64,000 nt of DNA, from positions 868,001 to 932,000 of the forward strand of contig NZ_CP064787.1 in the NCBI RefSeq assembly GCF_017094505.1. The letters run 5' to 3'. The notes below the pieces were generated by a model. The model searched no databases and had not been told where the DNA came from. It saw only the letters and a list, made by a program, of their open reading frames with translations. Made by a program: the position numbers and the translations under genes. The DNA comes from Halapricum desulfuricans (GTDB lineage: Archaea; Halobacteriota; Halobacteria; Halobacteriales; Haloarculaceae). Positions 9,016 to 17,982 of this stretch are shown in pieces (positions within the stretch are counted from its first letter, which is position 1; each line of letters starts with the position of its first letter).

Positions 9016-11328
9016 GTGGACGAGACGATCGATTGGCTCCGCGACCGGCCCTACTACGAGGGGCAGATCGCGGCCGAACGGACGCTCGAGGGTCGCGAGG
9101 CTACGTTCGCCGGTGTCGGACTGGACACCCGAGTCGAACGCGTCCTCGAATCGGCCGGTATCGACGCCCTCTATCGCCACCAGGCCGACGCGATCGAGGC
9201 GGTCAGAAACGGCGACGACGTCGTGCTGGCGACGCCGACCGCCAGCGGCAAGAGTCTGGCGTACACCGTGCCCGCCTTCGAGCGCGCTCTGGAAAGCCGG
9301 CGGACGACGCTGTACGTCGCTCCGCAGGTCGCGCTGATCAACGATCAGGCCGAGACACTCTCCGAGTGGGCGCGGGGACTCGGGTTCGCCTCGGGCGTGA
9401 CAGTCGACCGCTACACGGGCCGGCTCTCGAAGACGGAGAAACGCGAGGTCCGCGAGCGTCAGCCGACGGTCCTGCTGACCACGCCCGACATGCTCCACTA
9501 CGGGATCTTGCCCCACGCCCACCGCCTGTGGGACTGGTTTTTCGACCGCCTGGAGACGGTCGTCCTCGACGAGGTCCACGAGTACCGCGGGGTCTTCGGC
9601 AGTCAGATCGCGCTCGTCGCCCGGCGGCTCGACCGCGTCGCCCGTCGGTTCGACAGCGACCCCCAGTACGTCTGCTGTTCGGCGACGATCGGCAACCCCG
9701 TCGAGCACGCCGCAACCGTCACGGGCCGGGACGCCGATTCGTTCGCGCTCGTCGATCGGAGCAGTGCCGCGACGGGGCCGACCCACTGGCTGCTGTGGAA
9801 CCCTCCGGAATACGAGGGCAGCGGCTGGGGCAGCGGGCGCCGCAAGTCGAGCCACACCGAGGCCAAGCGGCTGTTCGTCGATCTCCTCCAGCGCGGGCTC
9901 CAGACGGTCGTGTTCACCACCTCCAGACAGGTCGCCGAGCGGTACGCGACCGAGAGCGCCGACGCGCTGCGCGAACGCGGCGAGCACGATCTGGCGAGCG
10001 GCGTCGGTGCCTATCAGGCCGCCCTCCGGGGCGAGCGACGGCGCGAACTCGAGACCGGACTCCGGGAGGGGTCGATCCGCGGGCTCTGGAGCACGAACGC
10101 GCTCGAACTCGGCGTCGACATCGGCGGTCTCGACGCGGTCGTGCTCGACGGTTACCCGGGGACGCGGATGGCCGCCTTCCAGCAGGCCGGACGCGCGGGC
10201 CGGGGGACCGACCCCGCGCTGGTCGCGCTGGTCGCCGGGGAGGACCAGCTCGATCAGTATCTCCTCGCTCATCCGGACGCGCTGTTCGAGCAAGATCCAG
10301 AACGCGCCATCGCGAACCCGGAAAACGAGCACCTCCTGCCGAAACACGTGCTCGCGGCCGCTCGCGAGAACTGGCTGAGTCCCGACGACGACCGGTACTT
10401 CGGCGGGCGGTTTCCGGACGTGGTCGCCGACCTCGAATCAGCGGGCGAACTCGATCGCCGGACGACGGCCGAGGGGATCCGCTGGACCTACGCCGGCGAC
10501 GGCAGCCCCCAACACGAGATGTCACTGCGGACGGCCGAGGACCGGGAGATCGTCCTGCAGGCCCGCGGTCGCGACGATCCGATCGCGACGCTGCCGTTCG
10601 GTGACGCCCTGCGGGACGCCCACTCCGGTGCGATCTATCACCATCAGGGGACGAGCTACGAGGTGACGGACCTGGACCTGCGCCACGACGTCGCCACGCT
10701 CCAGCGGACCTACGCCGACCACTACACGCAGGTCCTGCACGACAAGGAGATCACCGTCGACCGCGACCGCGAGGGAAAGGCCTTCCCGACCCGCGAGGAC
10801 GTCACTGTCAGGCTCGCGGACGTGACCATGCACAAGCAGATCACGGGCTTCGAGCGCCGGGACCGGTCGTCCGGGGAGGTCCTGGGCCGGGAGACGCTTG
10901 ACCTGCCGGAGACGAGCCTGGAGACGACGGCGCTGTACTACACGCTCCCGCCGGCGCTGACCCGCCGTCTGGAGACGCTGGGCGACTTCGCGGGCGGTAT
11001 TCACGCTGCCGAGCACGCGATGATCTCGCTGTTCCCCTTCGAGTTCCTCTGTGATCGGCGGGACGTCGGCGGGCTCTCGACGCCGATCCACCCGCACACC
11101 GACCGCAGTACGATTTTCATCTACGACGGCTATCCCGGTGGCGTCGGGCTGGCGGAGAACGGTTACGAGGAGATCGGCGACCTCGCCTCGCGGACCCTGG
11201 AGATGCTGCGCGCCTGTGGCTGTACGGACGGGTGTCCGGCCTGCGTCCAGTCGCCACACTGTGGCAACGCCAACGAACCGCTGGACAAGGGCGTCGCGAT
11301 CGAATTGCTTTCGGCGCTCGTCGAGTGA
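9016..11328 (+). CDS. DEAD/DEAH helicase, Hrq1/MrfA type with DUF1998
   Basis: A 770-residue superfamily-2 DNA helicase. Walker A ATPTASGKS is at residues 72-80, the DEAH-box variant is DEVHEY, and the helicase C domain is marked by QQAGRAGRG. The C-terminal DUF1998-type four-cysteine cluster is CGCTDGCPACVQSPHCG. This layout matches yeast Hrq1 and Bacillus MrfA, 3'-5' helicases linked to repair of cross-linked or alkylated DNA. I chose the GTG at 9016 (VDETIDWLRDRP); upstream in-frame codons lie in the 3' end of the previous gene or in Arg-rich shadow sequence. The start remains somewhat uncertain. Confidence 0.9.
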   Translation: MDETIDWLRDRPYYEGQIAAERTLEGREATFAGVGLDTRVERVLESAGIDALYRHQADAIEAVRNGDDVVLATPTASGKSLAYTVPAFERALESRRTTLYVAPQVALINDQAETLSEWARGLGFASGVTVDRYTGRLSKTEKREVRERQPTVLLTTPDMLHYGILPHAHRLWDWFFDRLETVVLDEVHEYRGVFGSQIALVARRLDRVARRFDSDPQYVCCSATIGNPVEHAATVTGRDADSFALVDRSSAATGPTHWLLWNPPEYEGSGWGSGRRKSSHTEAKRLFVDLLQRGLQTVVFTTSRQVAERYATESADALRERGEHDLASGVGAYQAALRGERRRELETGLREGSIRGLWSTNALELGVDIGGLDAVVLDGYPGTRMAAFQQAGRAGRGTDPALVALVAGEDQLDQYLLAHPDALFEQDPERAIANPENEHLLPKHVLAAARENWLSPDDDRYFGGRFPDVVADLESAGELDRRTTAEGIRWTYAGDGSPQHEMSLRTAEDREIVLQARGRDDPIATLPFGDALRDAHSGAIYHHQGTSYEVTDLDLRHDVATLQRTYADHYTQVLHDKEITVDRDREGKAFPTREDVTVRLADVTMHKQITGFERRDRSSGEVLGRETLDLPETSLETTALYYTLPPALTRRLETLGDFAGGIHAAEHAMISLFPFEFLCDRRDVGGLSTPIHPHTDRSTIFIYDGYPGGVGLAENGYEEIGDLASRTLEMLRACGCTDGCPACVQSPHCGNANEPLDKGVAIELLSALVE

Positions 11329-11334
11329 GTTGTC

Positions 11335-11420
11335 AGCGTCAGTGCAGACGCTCGACGAGTGAGTTGTCAGCGCCAGTACGGGCGCTCGACTATGAGCATG
11401 TCAGCGCCAGTGGGGGCGTT
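11335..11420. repeat. Three tandem 34-bp hairpin repeats
   Basis: Three units spaced exactly 34 bp apart, each with an 18-nt hairpin of 6-bp stem and 6-nt loop: AGCGTC/GACGCT (11335-11352), AGCGCC/GGCGCT (11369-11386) and AGCGCC/GGCGTT (11403-11420). Stem changes between units 1 and 2 are compensatory (T-A to C-G), and unit 3 keeps a G-T pair. Immediately 3' of the helicase stop codon; a processing or termination element is a reasonable guess. Confidence 0.7.
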
Positions 11421-11426
11421 CGGCCA

Positions 11427-11634
11427 TCACCGTCGCGTCACGACGAGCACGCCGGCCGCGGCCACCGCGCCGGCGACCGCACTGGTCGCAACCGCGAAAT
11501 CGGAGGTCACCACCCACGCCGTAGCCGGCGAGGAACGCGCCGAGAAACGTCGTTCCGGAGGCCCCGCTGGCGGACACGAGCACGAACGCGGCGACCCCGG
11601 TGGCGGTCGAGCGTTCGGCGTCGGTATACCCCAT
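11427..11634 (-). pseudogene. Small two-helix membrane protein, frameshifted
   Basis: Reading from ATG 11634 gives MGYTDAERSTATGVAAFVLV..., a first hydrophobic helix and GTTFLGAFLAGYGV. A shift of one base within the G-rich GTGGGTGGTG near 11509-11518 then continues as VVTSDFAVATSAVAGAVAAA and ends VLVVTRR at 11427. The unshifted frame instead becomes Arg-rich and runs to 11401. The combined reading is a coherent ~68-residue membrane protein. Either the gene is broken or the base count there is wrong. Function not recognised. Confidence 0.5.
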
Positions 11635-11751
11635 CGACAGCCGCGTTCTCGCGGTGTCCTCGTCGTGGTTCTCCCCGTTCGGCTGCGTTCCTCGCGACAA
11701 CTCCGTGCGTAGCTGTTTTGTGAGTCCGCGCCCTCCCTGGGAGTGATACAG

Positions 11752-14490
11752 ATGACGACCGACGCCGCCCCGAGCGGCCGCGAGTACGGCCGCGCCGCGT
11801 TCGTCCTCGGCGGCGTGCTCGCGGTGGTGCTGGCCGGACTGCTGCTCCCGGCACTGGTCGGACCGTTCGATGCGGCACCCCTCGAATCGTTGCTCTCGCC
11901 CCCGCAATCCTCCGGTGGCGGGGCCGGCGGCCAACTCGGCGCGCTCGATCCGGGCGACTCGACGAGCGTTGGCGGTCTCGACGAGGGCGGGACGGCCGCG
12001 CTTCGCTCCCAGAGCGCCGAGACGCACTTCGTCGTCGAGTCGACAGAGGCCGCCTACTGGCGAACGGGCGCGTACGACACCTACACCGGCGCCGGCTGGG
12101 ATCGCTCCGGGGACGCGGCCCCCTACGACGGATCGATCGAATCCGGCGGCCTCGTCGATCGAACGCTCTCCTATCGCGTCGAACTGAAACGCGCGGCCGG
12201 CGCGTTGCCGACGGTGTGGCGGCCGCGGTCGGTCGAGACTGAAGCGCCGATCGAGGTGACAGACGGGCGAGCGATCGCCAGTTCGCGGACCGTCGATCCC
12301 GGGACGGCCTACACGGCGACCAGCGCGCGCCCGCCCGACGATCCGGCGACGCTCGCGGCCGCCGGCGACGACTACCCCGACGCGATCGAAGACCGGTACA
12401 CGCAGTTGCCCGACTCGACGCCCGACCGGCTGGGGGAGTTCACCGATCAGTTGACTGACGGGGCCGGGTCGCCCTACGAGACCGCGGCGCGGATCGAACG
12501 CTGGCTGGAGGCGAACAAGTCCTACTCGCTGAACGTCTCTGATCCGGGCGGCGATCGCGTCGCGAGCGACTTCGTCTTCGACATGGACGAGGGCTACTGC
12601 GAGTACTTCGCGACCTCGATGGTCACGATGTTGCGCACACAGGACGTTCCGGCGCGGTACGTCGTCGGCTACTCGACCGGCCAGCCGACCGGGGAGAACA
12701 CCTACACCGTTCGGGGGATGAACGCCCACGCCTGGGTCGAGGTCTACTTCCCCGACGTCGGCTGGGTGCAGTTCGACCCGACGCCGGGCCGCGAACGCAT
12801 GCAGGCCGAGCAGGACGCCTTGCAGGAACAGGACCTCGACGCTGACGACTACGAGCATACCGAAACCGGAAGCCCCGGCGAGCGGTTCAGTCCCGACGAG
12901 TCCGGGTCGGTCGCCGAGCCGTCCCCCGAGAACGAGTCCGATCGAACCGGAAACGACGACGGGTTCGGTGACAATACTGATCCCGGCGAGACCGACGACG
13001 GATCGGGTAGCGAGACCGACCCCGGCGGGAACAACGACGGATCTGGTAACGAGACTGATTCTGACGAAGGGCAGGATCGCGACGACCAGGCCGGTTCCTA
13101 CGAGGTCGCCCTGTCGGACCGGCCCGTACCGGGGGCGAACGTCACGGTTCGCGTCACCAGTGACGGCTCGCCGGCGGCCGGCGTGGTCGTGCTGTTCAAC
13201 GGCGAATCCATCGGCGAGACCGATACGGACGGGACGGTCATCGGTACGGTCCCCTACGAGCGACGACTGAACGTGACCGTTCGAACTGCCGACGACCGCG
13301 GCGCTCCCGCAGGCGACCTTGCGAGCGACAACCGCCTGTACGCAGGCATATCGACGCCGTACTCCAGCCCTCGTGCGGTTCGGGCGACGAACCGGACCTA
13401 CGAGGTGCCGACGGACGCGACGCTATCGATAACGGGAACAGTCGCGACCGGACGGACGGTCACGCTGACGGCGACCGTCGAGGGGCAAGCGATTCCGAAC
13501 GCGACAGTCGAACGCGACGGCGAGCGCGTCGGCGTGACCGACGGAGACGGGCGACTCGACGTGGCGCTTCCCGACCGATCCGGATCGACGACACTGTCGG
13601 TCCGACGGGGCGCGGTCGGCGGGAACCGGACGCTGGAGTTGCACGAACTCGAACTTACAGCCGATCCCCGGTTGCCGGTCGCGCTCCCCTGGACCGGCGT
13701 GACCGTCACGGCCGAACTCGGCAACGAGACGGTCGCCGGCCTGCCAGTCTCGATGGGCGGCGAGCGTATCGGCATGACCGGCGTCGACGGCACGCTGTCG
13801 GCGTCACTCCCTCTCTCCGATAGCGTCTCGCTCGTCACCACGGCCTACGGCCAGCGTGCCACGACGACGGTCACCGGCCTGTGGGCCAACCTCGCGCTGG
13901 TTTTCGGGGCGCTCGCGGCGGTCCCGCTCGGTGTCGTCGTCGTGGCGCGTCGGCGCGGAATCAGTCCCGGAGCCGCACTCGACCGTCTCGTCGGCGTCGT
14001 CCTCGCGCTCCCGAGATATCTGCTCGTCGCGCTCGTCACGGCCGCGGACACGGCTGTCGACGTCGCCGCTCGCGTGTTTCGAAACGGGCGTTCGACGCTG
14101 CGCGAGCTGTGGGCCGGCAATCTGACGCGCGACGCGCTCGCGGCGGCCGTTCGAGGGCGGATCGACGCGTTCGCCGGTCACCTGCGGTCGCTCCGACCGG
14201 GGGCCGACGCCCGATCGGACGCCGACGGTTCGACGGCGCGAGTCTCGATCCGTGCGGCCTGGGCGCAGTTCCTCACACAGGTGTCGGTCACCGACCCCGA
14301 GACGAAGACGCCGGGCGAACTCGCGGCCCACGCGATCGAGCGGGACGGACTGCCGGCGGACGCGGTCGAGACGCTCAGAGACGCCTTCCGGGCGGTCGAG
14401 TACGGCGCTCGCGCGCCCGAAGCGAAACTCCCCGCCGTCCAGTCGGCGGTCGAACGGCTGGACAGCGCCGAACGGGAGGACGAGCGATGA
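11752..14490 (+). CDS. Membrane transglutaminase-like protein (TgpA/DUF4129 type)
   Basis: A 912-residue membrane-anchored protein. One N-terminal membrane helix (about 14-38) is followed by an extracellular transglutaminase-like domain with a full Cys-His-Asp triad: Cys283 in DEGYCEYF, His326 in MNAHAWVE and Asp342 in FDPTPG. Next come an acidic low-complexity linker (about 370-450), repeated carboxypeptidase-regulatory-like beta units (GESIGETDTDG, GERVGVTDGDG, GERIGMTGVDG), a second membrane helix (GLWANLALVFGALAAV) and a cytosolic DUF4129-like tail. It heads a four-gene operon with start-stop overlaps. Such clusters with DUF58 and MoxR are common; their role in cell-surface protein handling is inferred, not proven. 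ATG 11752 is preferred to GTG 11743. Confidence 0.88.
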   Translation: MTTDAAPSGREYGRAAFVLGGVLAVVLAGLLLPALVGPFDAAPLESLLSPPQSSGGGAGGQLGALDPGDSTSVGGLDEGGTAALRSQSAETHFVVESTEAAYWRTGAYDTYTGAGWDRSGDAAPYDGSIESGGLVDRTLSYRVELKRAAGALPTVWRPRSVETEAPIEVTDGRAIASSRTVDPGTAYTATSARPPDDPATLAAAGDDYPDAIEDRYTQLPDSTPDRLGEFTDQLTDGAGSPYETAARIERWLEANKSYSLNVSDPGGDRVASDFVFDMDEGYCEYFATSMVTMLRTQDVPARYVVGYSTGQPTGENTYTVRGMNAHAWVEVYFPDVGWVQFDPTPGRERMQAEQDALQEQDLDADDYEHTETGSPGERFSPDESGSVAEPSPENESDRTGNDDGFGDNTDPGETDDGSGSETDPGGNNDGSGNETDSDEGQDRDDQAGSYEVALSDRPVPGANVTVRVTSDGSPAAGVVVLFNGESIGETDTDGTVIGTVPYERRLNVTVRTADDRGAPAGDLASDNRLYAGISTPYSSPRAVRATNRTYEVPTDATLSITGTVATGRTVTLTATVEGQAIPNATVERDGERVGVTDGDGRLDVALPDRSGSTTLSVRRGAVGGNRTLELHELELTADPRLPVALPWTGVTVTAELGNETVAGLPVSMGGERIGMTGVDGTLSASLPLSDSVSLVTTAYGQRATTTVTGLWANLALVFGALAAVPLGVVVVARRRGISPGAALDRLVGVVLALPRYLLVALVTAADTAVDVAARVFRNGRSTLRELWAGNLTRDALAAAVRGRIDAFAGHLRSLRPGADARSDADGSTARVSIRAAWAQFLTQVSVTDPETKTPGELAAHAIERDGLPADAVETLRDAFRAVEYGARAPEAKLPAVQSAVERLDSAEREDER

Positions 14491-15068
14491 GGGTCCGGAG
14501 CGTCGCCGGGGCCGTCGGACTGCTCGGGGCGTTGCTCGCGCTCGGGCTAGTCGCCGCGCCGCAGTCCGCCACGTCGATCCGACCAGTCGCCCTGCTGGCG
14601 GAGACGCTGCCGGTCGATCGCGCCGATCTGCTGGTGACCGGACTCGGGGCGGTCGTCGGTCTCGTGGCGGTGACGCTCGCGTACTCGCTCAGCGGCGACG
14701 GGGGAGCCGGGCCGCTGGTCGAGCGGCCCCCGGAAGCCGTCAACGCGCGGACGCCCTCCCGTCCCGGTCGGGCGTTCGACCGACACATCGAGGGCGACCT
14801 CGACGCGAGCGACACCGACGAGCGCGTCCGGGAGGTACTTCGTGAGGCGGCGATCGAGACGCTCGTCAGACAGGACGGTATGCAACCCGAGAACGCCCGG
14901 ACGGCCGTCGATCGCGGTCGCTGGACGGACGATCGCGTCGCCGCGGCGTTTCTGGGCGCGCCAGCGCAACCGCTTGGCGCGCGACTGCGACGCTGGCTCG
15001 ACCCCGACCGCGAACGCCGACGGCGGGCGAACCGCACGATCGAGGCCATCGAGCGGGGACAACAGTGA
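14487..15068 (+). CDS. Two-helix membrane protein of transglutaminase operon
   Basis: A 193-residue protein with two N-terminal membrane helices (about 8-27 and 42-66: SVAGAVGLLGALLALGLVAA and LLVTGLGAVVGLVAVTLAYS) and a cytosolic, basic-acidic helical domain ending in LRRWLDPDRERRRRANR. It overlaps the transglutaminase stop by ATGA and the next gene by GTGA, so all are translationally coupled. The family is haloarchaeal and uncharacterised. By position it links the transglutaminase and DUF58 proteins. Confidence 0.82.
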   Translation: MRVRSVAGAVGLLGALLALGLVAAPQSATSIRPVALLAETLPVDRADLLVTGLGAVVGLVAVTLAYSLSGDGGAGPLVERPPEAVNARTPSRPGRAFDRHIEGDLDASDTDERVREVLREAAIETLVRQDGMQPENARTAVDRGRWTDDRVAAAFLGAPAQPLGARLRRWLDPDRERRRRANRTIEAIERGQQ

Positions 15069-16468
15069 CGCGACACAGCCATCACCGCTGGAGCGTCGGG
15101 CTCGCGGGGACGCTTGCGTTCGTCGCCGTCGGGCTCCTGTACGGCTCGCCGGCACCGCTTCTGCTCGCCGTCGTCCCGCTGTCGTACGTCGCGTACGGCG
15201 CGCTCTCGCGGTATCCGGAGCCGACCCTCGATATCGAGCGATCGCTGTCGCCGTCGGCCCCGACGCCGGGATCGACGGTGACGGTGCAGGTGACGGTGAC
15301 CAACGGCGGCGACCGGACGCTGCCCGACCTGCGCGTCGTCGACGGCGTCCCGGACGAACTGGCAGTCACAGACGGGACGCCGCGGGCGGGGCTGGCGATC
15401 CCCGCCGGCGAGTCGCGGTCGTTCACGTACGCGGTGATGGCGAAACGCGGCGAGTACGCGTTCGGCTCGCCGGTCGTCCGGGCGCGCTCGATCAGCGGTT
15501 CGCGAGTCGTCACGACCGACGTCGAACCGGGCGGTGCGACGACGCTGTCCTGTTCGACGACGGTCGATCGGACACCGATCGATCGGACGGCCCGCCGTCG
15601 AACCGGGACGCTGCCGACCGATTCCGGCGGGCCGGGCCTGGAGTTTTACTCGACGCGAGAGTACCGGCCGGGCGACCCAGTCAGCCGGCTGGACTGGCGG
15701 CGACTCGCCCGCACTGACGAACTCTCGACGATCGACTTCCGCGAGGAGCAGGCCACGCGTCTGGTCGTGCTCGTCGACGCGCGACCGCCCGCGCGAATCG
15801 CACCTCGACCCGGCTATCCGACCGGAGCCGGACTCGCCGCGTACGCCGGCGAGCGCGTCTACGAGGCGGTCAGGTCCGGCGGCCATCAGGTCGGCGTGTC
15901 CGTGCTCGGTCTCGATGCGGGCGACCGACCGGGACACGGCGCGGGACTGCCGTGGGTCGAACCGCCAGCCGAGGGCGGCTCGGTCGCGGCCGCGCGAGCG
16001 CTGTTCGAGGCGGCCGCCGGCGTCGAGAGCGACGCGAACGCGGTTCCCGATCCCGTGATGCGTGAGTGGACCGGCGACGCCACTGCTGTGCGCGACCACG
16101 TTGTCGGCCAGCAGGCAGCGCGCGGCGACGCTGACGAACCAGCGAGGAGCGACCGCGCTGACGGGCCGGACCGCGTCGAACAGCTGCTCGCCAGGCTCCC
16201 GCCCGGCGCGCAGGTCCTGCTGGTGTCGCCGCTGCTCGACGACGAGCCGTCCGAGTTGACGGAGACGCTGTTGAGCCGCGGCGTTCCGGTGACGGTCCTG
16301 AGCCCGGACGTGACCGGCTCGGACACGCCGGGCGGCCGCGTGGCGGCGCTGCGCCGCCGAAACACAGTCACGTCGCTGCAGTTTCGCGGCGTGACCGTCG
16401 TCGAGTGGCCGCCGAACGAGTCGCTGGAGGTCGTCATCGACCGCTCGTTGCCGGAGGTAATCTCGTGA
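15065..16468 (+). CDS. DUF58 domain protein
   Basis: A 467-residue protein with two N-terminal membrane helices (about 10-50), a beta-rich CARDB-like stretch (PTPGSTVTVQVTVTNGGDRTLPDL), and the DUF58 signature EYRPGDPVSRLDWRRLARTDEL at about 198-220, followed by a von Willebrand A-like core (LVVLVDARPP). DUF58 proteins pair with MoxR ATPases, which here lie convergently two genes downstream. GTG 15065 overlaps the previous stop. Functions proposed for the family (chaperone or assembly platform) are indirect. Confidence 0.88.
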   Translation: MTRHSHHRWSVGLAGTLAFVAVGLLYGSPAPLLLAVVPLSYVAYGALSRYPEPTLDIERSLSPSAPTPGSTVTVQVTVTNGGDRTLPDLRVVDGVPDELAVTDGTPRAGLAIPAGESRSFTYAVMAKRGEYAFGSPVVRARSISGSRVVTTDVEPGGATTLSCSTTVDRTPIDRTARRRTGTLPTDSGGPGLEFYSTREYRPGDPVSRLDWRRLARTDELSTIDFREEQATRLVVLVDARPPARIAPRPGYPTGAGLAAYAGERVYEAVRSGGHQVGVSVLGLDAGDRPGHGAGLPWVEPPAEGGSVAAARALFEAAAGVESDANAVPDPVMREWTGDATAVRDHVVGQQAARGDADEPARSDRADGPDRVEQLLARLPPGAQVLLVSPLLDDEPSELTETLLSRGVPVTVLSPDVTGSDTPGGRVAALRRRNTVTSLQFRGVTVVEWPPNESLEVVIDRSLPEVIS

Positions 16469-17982
16469 TCGACCAGCGCCCGACGCGGTTCAGTACCGTC
16501 GTCGCCGTAGCCGTCCCGGTCGCCGCGACCGCCGCGCTCGTCCGCGCTGTCGGGCTGGAGCGGCAGACCGCCTACGCGGCGATCGGTGCCGTCGCGCTCG
16601 CGATCGTGCTGGGGCTGCTCGCCACCGAGCGTCTCCGGCCGGTCGGTGCCGCGCTCGTCGGACCCGTCTTCCCCGCAGTCGCGCTCGCCGTACTGGCCGG
16701 TGGAGGGACTGCCCTCGTCGGCCAGCTGCGCAACGCGCTCCCGATCGGGTCCGCGTTCGTCGTCGTCGGTGCGGCCCTGACGGCGTTCGGTGGTGCGCTG
16801 GCGGTCCGTGACTCGCTCTCGCGCGACGTGCTCGCTCGGAGCGTCGCGAACGGGCTGCGCGCGACAGTCGTCGTGGGCCTCGCAGTGGCGGTCGCGCTTT
16901 CGATCCGGTTTGCTCCCGTACGCTCCGAGGCCGCGACCGTCCTCGGGGGACTGGTGACGTGGGTGTTCGAACCGGCGGCCGTGCTCCCGATCGCGTCGTT
17001 TCTGACGCTGTCGGCCGCCGTCCTGTATCTGACGCGGACCACCGCTCGCGCGCTCCCGCTCGCGGCGCTGCTCGGCGACCGTCTCGCTGACGCCCGGGAG
17101 ACGCTGAAACAGGCCGATCGGACGGTCAAACTGGCGATAATGGCGCTCGTGGCGACGGCGCTGGGGACGCTGCTGCTAGAGGCGACCGCTTCGGATCCCT
17201 ACGCCTGGGTTCCGGGCGTGATCGCGGGCGTGCTCGCCGCGCCAGCGGGTTCGACGGCGCTTCGCCGGCTGTTCGTCGCCGTGCTGGTCGTCGACGGGCT
17301 GTTTCTCACAAGCGTGACGTCTCTCAAGCGGGCGTATCGGGGCTCCGGTCGAGCGGCGCTGCTTGCCGTCGTGCCGTACTTCGGCGGCGGCGTGGTCGTC
17401 GCGGCGGCGGTTCGGTACCGAGAGCCGTTCGTTTCGACGCTGGTAGAGCGAGTCCCAGACCGGCTGCCCGCCCAACTGGCCGACCCGTTCGACGCACTGG
17501 TGGCGCAGATCGTCTCCACTTACGGCGAGGCTGCGCTCGCGTTGATGATCGTGACTGCGCTGTCCGGGCTGACACTCGTCTTTTTGCTCGCGCTGTTCGT
17601 GAGCAGCGCGCTCGGGCTGCTCGCCGATCGGGCCGGCGGCGCGGCGCTGGCGGCCAGCGGAACCGTCATCACGACGGCGTTCGCCGCGACGATCGGCGTC
17701 GATCTCCGGCTCGCGCTGGCCGGAGCCGTCGCGGCGTTCGTCGCCTGGGACGTCGGTTCGTTCGGCGTCGGGCTCGGCAGGGAACTCGGTGCGCGGGCGA
17801 GCACCGGCCGGATCGAACTTGTCCACGCCGGTGCGACGATATTGTTCGGCGTCGGAGCCGCCGCCATCGCGGTCGCGGCCGACCGGTCGATCGAGTCAGC
17901 CGGCGTCAGCGAGACGCTGGCTGTGCCGGCGCTCATCGCCGCGACCGTCGGCCTGCTGTTGCTCGTGGTCGCGAGCCGCTAG
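16465..17982 (+). CDS. Polytopic membrane protein of DUF58 operon
   Basis: A 505-residue protein made almost entirely of hydrophobic segments (about 13-14 predicted helices) separated by short Arg-containing loops. GTG 16465 (VIDQRPTRFSTVV) overlaps the DUF58 stop by GTGA. It matches in position the membrane protein that closes this operon in other haloarchaea (DUF7519-like, from memory). No catalytic motif was recognised. Its stop overlaps the moxR stop on the other strand by four bases. Confidence 0.8.
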   Translation: MIDQRPTRFSTVVAVAVPVAATAALVRAVGLERQTAYAAIGAVALAIVLGLLATERLRPVGAALVGPVFPAVALAVLAGGGTALVGQLRNALPIGSAFVVVGAALTAFGGALAVRDSLSRDVLARSVANGLRATVVVGLAVAVALSIRFAPVRSEAATVLGGLVTWVFEPAAVLPIASFLTLSAAVLYLTRTTARALPLAALLGDRLADARETLKQADRTVKLAIMALVATALGTLLLEATASDPYAWVPGVIAGVLAAPAGSTALRRLFVAVLVVDGLFLTSVTSLKRAYRGSGRAALLAVVPYFGGGVVVAAAVRYREPFVSTLVERVPDRLPAQLADPFDALVAQIVSTYGEAALALMIVTALSGLTLVFLLALFVSSALGLLADRAGGAALAASGTVITTAFAATIGVDLRLALAGAVAAFVAWDVGSFGVGLGRELGARASTGRIELVHAGATILFGVGAAAIAVAADRSIESAGVSETLAVPALIAATVGLLLLVVASR

